NCBI GenBank assembly: GCA_965225735.1
Contig: CBDDBN010000029.1
Span: 496,001-560,000 of the forward strand
DNA: 64,000 bases
Reading direction: 5' to 3'
From: Denitrobaculum sp965225735
GTDB lineage: Bacteria > Pseudomonadota > Alphaproteobacteria > Kiloniellales > Kiloniellaceae
Part shown: positions 59,769-64,000 of the stretch, piece after piece
Numbering within the stretch: position 1 is the first letter of the stretch
Layout: each line of letters begins with the position of its first letter
Program-made: the position numbers and the translations under genes
Notes under the pieces: model-generated
What the model saw: the letters and a program-made list of their open reading frames with translations, nothing else
The model's database searches: none
What the model was told of the DNA's origin: nothing

Positions 59769-61139
59769 TCAGTCGAAGAGGCCTTCTGCCCAGGACTTGT
59801 GATTAACATCGGCCTGCTCTGGCGCGGAAACGCCGAGAGTCGCGAGCAACTGGCCGCTCAAGGCCAGAATACGATAGGCCGCGAGCTCCTCGTTGGTCAT
59901 CGCAGATACCAGCTGGCCCTGCGAAACGAACAGCTCGTTTTCCGCATCCAGAACGTCAAGCAGCGTCCGCTGCGCCACGTTGAACTGATCGCGGTAGGCG
60001 TCCCGGGTTTCAACATTGAACTCTACGGAGCTCGAGAAATCCGACACGGCTTGCCGGTTTGCCTCGAGGGCGAACCAGGACTGGCGCATTTCGCGCTGGG
60101 ATTCGACGACAGCCTGATAACGGCGGTTTTTGCTCTCTGAAACGCGTGACAGCGCCTCCTGACGCGCTGCGCGGTCGATCCCGCCGCGGAAAAGGTTCCA
60201 ACGGACACGCAGCATAACCTGGTTGTTGAACTCATAGGTATCGAAGCTGTCCGTTCCGTCGTTGTACTCGGACTCAGCTTCCAGCGTAACGCTCGGATAG
60301 AAGGTCGATTCCGAAATGCCCACCTCGGCATTTGCCGAACGAACGTCGGCCTCGAAAATTTTGGTCGTCGGATTGTTTTTTGCCGCCAGATCGAGTGCCG
60401 TCGGCAGATCGACCGGCAAGACCGCGTCGGATAGCTCAGGTGCGTTCAAATCGTCCGGAAACTCGCCGACGATCCGGGTGTAGTTAGCCTCGGCATCACG
60501 CAGCGTATTGTAAGTCTGGGTCAAGGTTGCCCTGGCCCGCGCCGCACGCGCCTCCGTCTGGCTGACGTCCGCCCGGCTGCCGCTACCGGCGCGCAGGCGT
60601 TCCTCAAGAGATTCGATGATATCCAGGTGGATCTGCAGGTTAGTCTCGGCCAACGCGATCAACTCGCGCTGACGGAGGACCTCCAGATAAGCGCCCACAA
60701 CATCCAGCGCCAAGAATTCACTGTTTTCCCTGACACGCTCCGCCGCCGATTCAACGCGGGCCTTTTCGCGCGCCACCGTGCTGTCCGCGTCGAAGCCGTC
60801 GAAAATACGCTGCTGCAAAGTAATCGAGGATTCCCGACGATTCTGTGTGCTGGTGTCATTGCCGCTCAGGCGGGAAGTGCGGTTGTTGAGGCTTTCGAGA
60901 CCATACCCAGCGGCAACGTCGATCTGCGGGAGATACAATCCGCGCGCCTGGCGCAGCTCCTGATCCACCGCCTCACGGTTACTGGCGACAATCCCGATAT
61001 CCGGGTTCGTCGAGAGGGCGTTAGCCACAGCGTCTTTCAGGGAAATTGCTTGCGCGTTCGATACAAACGGAACAAGCACCACGCCTGCCAGCAAATGAGC
61101 CTTGAGGCTGCGGCCGAAAACACCTTTTGAGCGGCGCAT
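59769..61139 (-). CDS. tolC: TolC-family outer membrane channel protein
   Basis: A 456-residue precursor with signal peptide (MRRSKGVFGRSLKAHLLAGVVLVPFVSNAQA). The mature protein has two similar long helical repeats (for example ARGLYLPQIDVAAGYGLES and EAESEYNDGTDSFD), matching the TolC type I secretion/efflux outer-membrane channel. Relevant partners (ABC exporter and HlyD-type adaptor) are not adjacent. It is transcribed away from the TetR gene and has a TTGACA-containing promoter candidate. Confidence 0.92.
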   Translation of the reverse strand: MRRSKGVFGRSLKAHLLAGVVLVPFVSNAQAISLKDAVANALSTNPDIGIVASNREAVDQELRQARGLYLPQIDVAAGYGLESLNNRTSRLSGNDTSTQNRRESSITLQQRIFDGFDADSTVAREKARVESAAERVRENSEFLALDVVGAYLEVLRQRELIALAETNLQIHLDIIESLEERLRAGSGSRADVSQTEARAARARATLTQTYNTLRDAEANYTRIVGEFPDDLNAPELSDAVLPVDLPTALDLAAKNNPTTKIFEADVRSANAEVGISESTFYPSVTLEAESEYNDGTDSFDTYEFNNQVMLRVRWNLFRGGIDRAARQEALSRVSESKNRRYQAVVESQREMRQSWFALEANRQAVSDFSSSVEFNVETRDAYRDQFNVAQRTLLDVLDAENELFVSQGQLVSAMTNEELAAYRILALSGQLLATLGVSAPEQADVNHKSWAEGLFD

Positions 61140-61270
61140 TTATGATTTCCCCTACAATATCACGGCGGTGGACACCGGCCAGAACAGTCTCTGCCTTTGC
61201 TCAGATGACTTCGGCACCACCCACAAGAGACTCGACCTACCGAAACCGACGCGCAGATTCTGACGAGCCT

Positions 61271-61298
61271 TTTACAGTTAATATTCCCGAACTGTCAA
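61271..61298 (-). promoter_or_regulatory. Candidate promoter of tolC
   Basis: On the minus strand, consensus TTGACA (61298-61293) and TGTAAA (61276-61271) are 16 bases apart. Transcription would start near 61264, about 125 bases upstream of the tolC start. Confidence 0.35.
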
Positions 61299-61642
61299 TG
61301 TCTTGAACCCTTGCGCGGGTTCAGCACGCCATGAACGCAACGACCGAGAGTCGTAGAGCTCGCGCAAAAATCACACAACCAGCAGGGGAGCATTTTCCTC
61401 GAAAACTACACTCAGAACAAAGACGGGCCGATCTTAAGCAGCACAAGGTTAATCAAGTCTTGATGTAAGAAAAACATCCTAGCAGTGAAGTTACACCCGT
61501 TTTAGGAGCCGCATTCCGGACTTCAGTATTCTGCAAGACCTCTTTCGTTAGTGTTGTTTGGCAACTGTCGTGCCGTTCGCAGACGCAGACGCTTTTACGC
61601 AAAGGTTCCGCCTTGACAGTCAGAAGCGGCTCCCCAAATAAA

Positions 61643-61656
61643 AGTGAGCGCTCACT
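61643..61656. promoter_or_regulatory. TetR-type operator
   Basis: AGTGAGCGCTCACT is a perfect 14-bp palindrome, 16 bases before the TetR start codon (61672). The GTGAGCGCTCAC-type sequence is typical of TetR/AcrR autoregulatory sites. Confidence 0.6.
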
Positions 61657-61671
61657 CATTTTGAGAAAGAT

Positions 61672-62262
61672 ATGAACAAGCGATCGGAAGAAACCCGGGC
61701 AAAGATCGAAGCGGCGGCCATTCGTCTTTTCGCGACCCAGGGTATTCAAGAAACCTCAACCCGGGATCTTGCGGCTGCTGCCAGGGTCGCTGAGGGCAGT
61801 CTCTACCGTCATTTTCCCAGTAAGGAAGCGATGGTCAAAGCCCTGTTTGACAAGCACTACAGCGGCCTTGCGGAGCGCTGCGACGGGCTTGCACGGCAGG
61901 AGAACGACCCGCGCGATAAGCTGGCTGCAATTCTGCGCGATATCTGCCGGCTTCATGACGAAGAACCCGAACGCTTCCGCTTCCTGCTCCTGACCCAGCA
62001 TCAGGCCCTTCCCTATGGCGGAGAGGGTCAGAAAACACCGGTTTCAGTGCTCTATGGCATCATTCATGAAGGCATAGAGGCCGGAGCCTTTAGAGATTCA
62101 GATCCGGACCTTATGACGGCCTTTGTTCTGGGCCTCGTTACCCAGCCTGCCGTCTTCATGATCTATGGACGTCTTGAAATCACGATGTCAGCCATTGCCG
62201 AAGACCTGGTCCAAACCGCCTTGGCCTGCCTCGGCGCCAATGAGAAAGACGCAGTCCCTTAA
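61672..62262 (+). CDS. TetR/AcrR-family regulator
   Basis: A 196-residue repressor. The N-terminal helix-turn-helix (IEAAAIRLFATQGIQETSTRDLAAAARVAEGSLYRHFPSKEAMVKALF) is characteristic; the C-terminal helical ligand domain is of the usual size. A perfect palindrome lies directly upstream of the start, which fits autoregulation. The likely target is its own gene and the transporter-acyltransferase gene 93 bases downstream. Confidence 0.88.
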   Translation: MNKRSEETRAKIEAAAIRLFATQGIQETSTRDLAAAARVAEGSLYRHFPSKEAMVKALFDKHYSGLAERCDGLARQENDPRDKLAAILRDICRLHDEEPERFRFLLLTQHQALPYGGEGQKTPVSVLYGIIHEGIEAGAFRDSDPDLMTAFVLGLVTQPAVFMIYGRLEITMSAIAEDLVQTALACLGANEKDAVP

Positions 62263-62355
62263 TCCCGCATGAAACAATCTGCGGTGTGATCTGAAAAGAT
62301 CCAGCGCGCCGCTATTCACAATACTTCTTTTCGAAAGCTTCAAGAGGAGCCGCAT

Positions 62356-64000
62356 ATGTCTCACGGCCCGATGTTTCTTTTAAAAACCAAACGCTTTCTT
62401 CCCTACTTCGCCACCCAGTTTTTAGGGGCGCTGAACGATAACCTCTTTAAGAACGCGGCCGCTTTTCTAATCATCTTCCAGTTGGCGGACGGCTCCAACG
62501 GTCACGGCCAGATTCTGGTCAATGTGGCGACTGGTCTCTTTATTCTGCCCTACTTCCTGTTTTCAGCCATGGCCGGCAACATCGCCGACCGCATGAGCAA
62601 AACCAGGCTGATGCGCATAATTAAAACCGCCGAAATTCCGATCATGGGACTGGCGGCTTTCGGCTTCTACAGCGGCGATGTGACGGTTCTTCTCGCGACG
62701 CTGTTCCTGATGGGGACCCAGTCCGCCTTTTTCGGACCGGTGAAGTACTCTGCTCTGCCGGAACTCACGAAATCGGATGAGCTTTTGAACGCCAACGCCC
62801 TGGTAGAGGGCGGCACCTTTCTGGCCATTCTGGCCGGCACCATCGCCGGCGGCCTGCTCATCGAGGGCGAAGCCGGTCGCACACTGGTCAGTGGCGCTCT
62901 GCTGATCTGCGCAGGCCTGGGCCTCGCCGCAAGCTGGCTCATTCCCTCGACCGCTAAGCCCACACCCCCAGCCCCCGCGGCGCAAGACGGCGCCAAGAAA
63001 ACATCCATCTTGTTCGGCCAGACCTTTGCGGTGTTGCGCCATGCCGCCGACAACCGCCCGGTCTTCCTCTCGATCGTCGGCATATCGTGGTTCTGGGCAG
63101 TGGGCGCGACCTACCTGACCCAATTCCTGGGGCTGACCAAAGACATCATAGGCGGCGACGAAAGCGTTGTTACGCTGCTGCTGGCGACCTTCACCATAGG
63201 CATCGCGGCCGGCTCACTCTTGTGCAGCAAGCTGCTGAAAGGTGAGGTCAGCGCCAAGTACGTGCCGTTCGGTGCGCTCGGCATCGCGCTCTTTTCGCTG
63301 GACCTGGCCTTCGCCGCCAGCGCAATCACGGCGCCTAGCGAAACCTACACGGCAGAGAGCTTCCTGCTCCACTGGCAAAACTGGCGTTTGCTCGCCGACT
63401 TGACCTTGTTGGCGATGTTCGGCGGCCTGTTCGTGGTCCCGCTCTATACCATTCTGCAAGCATGGTCGAGTGACGCGCACCGTTCGCGCAACATCGCGGC
63501 CAACAACATTCTCAACGCCTTGTTCATCGTCACGGCTGCGGGCCTGACGGCCGCATCCTTCGCAATCGGTGCGACCGTTATTCAGGTTTTCATCGCCATC
63601 GCGATCGGCAGTGCGATCGCCGCTGTCTACGTTTGCCGTCTGCTGCCGCAGGAGCTCTTCAAGACCACGGCCGCCACGATCCTTCGTGTTCTCTTTAAGG
63701 TCCAACTGCGTGATGTGGAAAACCTGCAGAAGGTCGGCGACAAGGCGGTCATCGTGGCCAATCATATTTCCTATCTCGACGGCCTGTTGCTCGCCGCCTT
63801 CCTTCCAGGTCAGTTGGTCTTCGCCGTCGATACGGAACAGGCCAAGAAGTGGTGGGTGCGTTTGTTCCTGTGTTTGGTCGAAGCCTTCCCGATGGATCCG
63901 ACCAACCCCATGGCCACAAAATCGCTGATCAAGGAAGTCGCCAAAGGCAAGCGTTGCGTCATCTTCCCTGAAGGCCGTCTAACGCGTACCGGCTCTCTCA
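62356..64000 (+). CDS. MFS transporter-acyltransferase fusion (LplT/Aas-like), cut by window edge
   Basis: At least 548 residues from an ATG with GAGGAG upstream; the 3' end lies outside the window. The N-terminal ~420 residues form a 12-helix MFS transporter (FLPYFATQFLGALNDNLFKNAAAFLIIFQ, and MGTQSAFFGPVKYSALPELTKSDELLNANALVEGGTFLAILAG) like the lysophospholipid flippase LplT. A PlsC-type acyltransferase follows with N-H-I-S-Y-L-D (the H-x4-D motif) and F-P-E-G-R-L-T-R-T-G. The pairing imports and re-acylates lysophospholipids. A C-terminal AMP-ligase domain, as in the full LplT-Aas fusions, may follow to the right. Confidence 0.88.
   Translation, partial: MSHGPMFLLKTKRFLPYFATQFLGALNDNLFKNAAAFLIIFQLADGSNGHGQILVNVATGLFILPYFLFSAMAGNIADRMSKTRLMRIIKTAEIPIMGLAAFGFYSGDVTVLLATLFLMGTQSAFFGPVKYSALPELTKSDELLNANALVEGGTFLAILAGTIAGGLLIEGEAGRTLVSGALLICAGLGLAASWLIPSTAKPTPPAPAAQDGAKKTSILFGQTFAVLRHAADNRPVFLSIVGISWFWAVGATYLTQFLGLTKDIIGGDESVVTLLLATFTIGIAAGSLLCSKLLKGEVSAKYVPFGALGIALFSLDLAFAASAITAPSETYTAESFLLHWQNWRLLADLTLLAMFGGLFVVPLYTILQAWSSDAHRSRNIAANNILNALFIVTAAGLTAASFAIGATVIQVFIAIAIGSAIAAVYVCRLLPQELFKTTAATILRVLFKVQLRDVENLQKVGDKAVIVANHISYLDGLLLAAFLPGQLVFAVDTEQAKKWWVRLFLCLVEAFPMDPTNPMATKSLIKEVAKGKRCVIFPEGRLTRTGSL

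Larger units (their letters stand above)
61140..61671. other. Divergent tolC-tetR regulatory region
   Basis: A 532-base region with no gene. It contains a promoter candidate for tolC (61271-61298), a small TGAACCC hairpin (61304-61323), a short palindrome ATCAAG-T-CTTGAT at 61452-61464, and the TetR-type operator AGTGAGCGCTCACT (61643-61656) close to the tetR start. The rest I cannot assign. Confidence 0.5.

Noticed and set aside
61453..61749. 98-codon minus-strand frame between tolC and tetR
   Set aside because: Overlaps the tetR start and its operator, no family signal, no ribosome site; treated as non-coding.
1..64000. tRNA, rRNA, CRISPR arrays, insertion sequences, prophage genes, replication origin
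   Set aside because: No cloverleaf-like tRNA sequence, rRNA core segments, regularly spaced repeats, transposase motifs, phage structural genes or DnaA-box clusters were recognised in reading the window.

Overview
The window reads as a chromosomal segment of a moderately GC-rich alphaproteobacterium, probably from the Rhodospirillales or a related marine/heterotrophic group. The supporting markers are an NDUFA12-type complex I accessory subunit, a DUF2155 protein, a three-gene MlaD-type neighbourhood, the clpS-clpA pair, a large B12-dependent ribonucleotide reductase, and a TTAA-N7-TTAA (CtrA-type) box. I found no rRNA, tRNA, CRISPR array, insertion sequence or phage gene. All identifications come from reading the sequence; no database search was run.

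Layout. 1-3448: a fragment of an unidentified gene, then an envelope-type two-component system (lipoprotein, response regulator, sensor kinase) on the minus strand. 3761-8155: a potFGHI-type polyamine ABC importer. 8184-12430: two nucleotide-sugar genes (UDP-glucuronate 4-epimerase type and DegT aminotransferase), an aspartoacylase/AstE-family deacylase and a glutathione transferase. 12506-20420: a threonate-type acid-sugar regulon made of a LacI repressor, ltnD-otnK-otnC-otnI, and a ribose-type ABC importer in convergent orientation, with related TATCGATA-core operators at both ends. 20589-26095: a LysR regulator, two FAD amine/amino-acid oxidoreductases (one DMGDH-like with a GcvT half) and a LysE-type exporter. 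26102-38993: a large carboxylic-acid cluster containing Gfo/Idh, D-2-hydroxyacid dehydrogenase, GlcG-like protein, CoA transferase, enoyl-CoA hydratase, TRAP transporter, class V aminotransferase, and a divergent FAD/Fe-S oxidase with a GntR regulator. 39040-40798: DUF2155, a small conserved gene, mlaD and NDUFA12. 41420-51114: nrdJ, a DUF4153-like membrane protein, RidA, a glutamine-synthetase-family ligase, a secreted protein and a DUF482/GNAT-type protein.

51101-53758 is an accessory islet between core genes. It holds a 473-residue polymorphic-toxin-like protein whose C-terminal tip carries a zinc deaminase signature (H380-A-E382 ... C419-x-x-C422), an overlapping probable immunity gene, and a second pair of small genes that look like an extra immunity cassette. 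This is the most interesting part of the window. 54097-64000 returns to core functions: clpA, clpS, a LOG-family hydrolase, a ribbon-helix-helix/PAS protein, tolC, a TetR regulator, and an LplT/Aas-like MFS-acyltransferase fusion that runs off the right edge.

How it works together: much of the window is devoted to uptake and catabolism of small organic nutrients (polyamines, acid sugars, methylated amines, carboxylates). Each module has its own transporter and most have a local regulator. Several intercistronic hairpins sit just after binding-protein genes, where they would favour high binding-protein expression.
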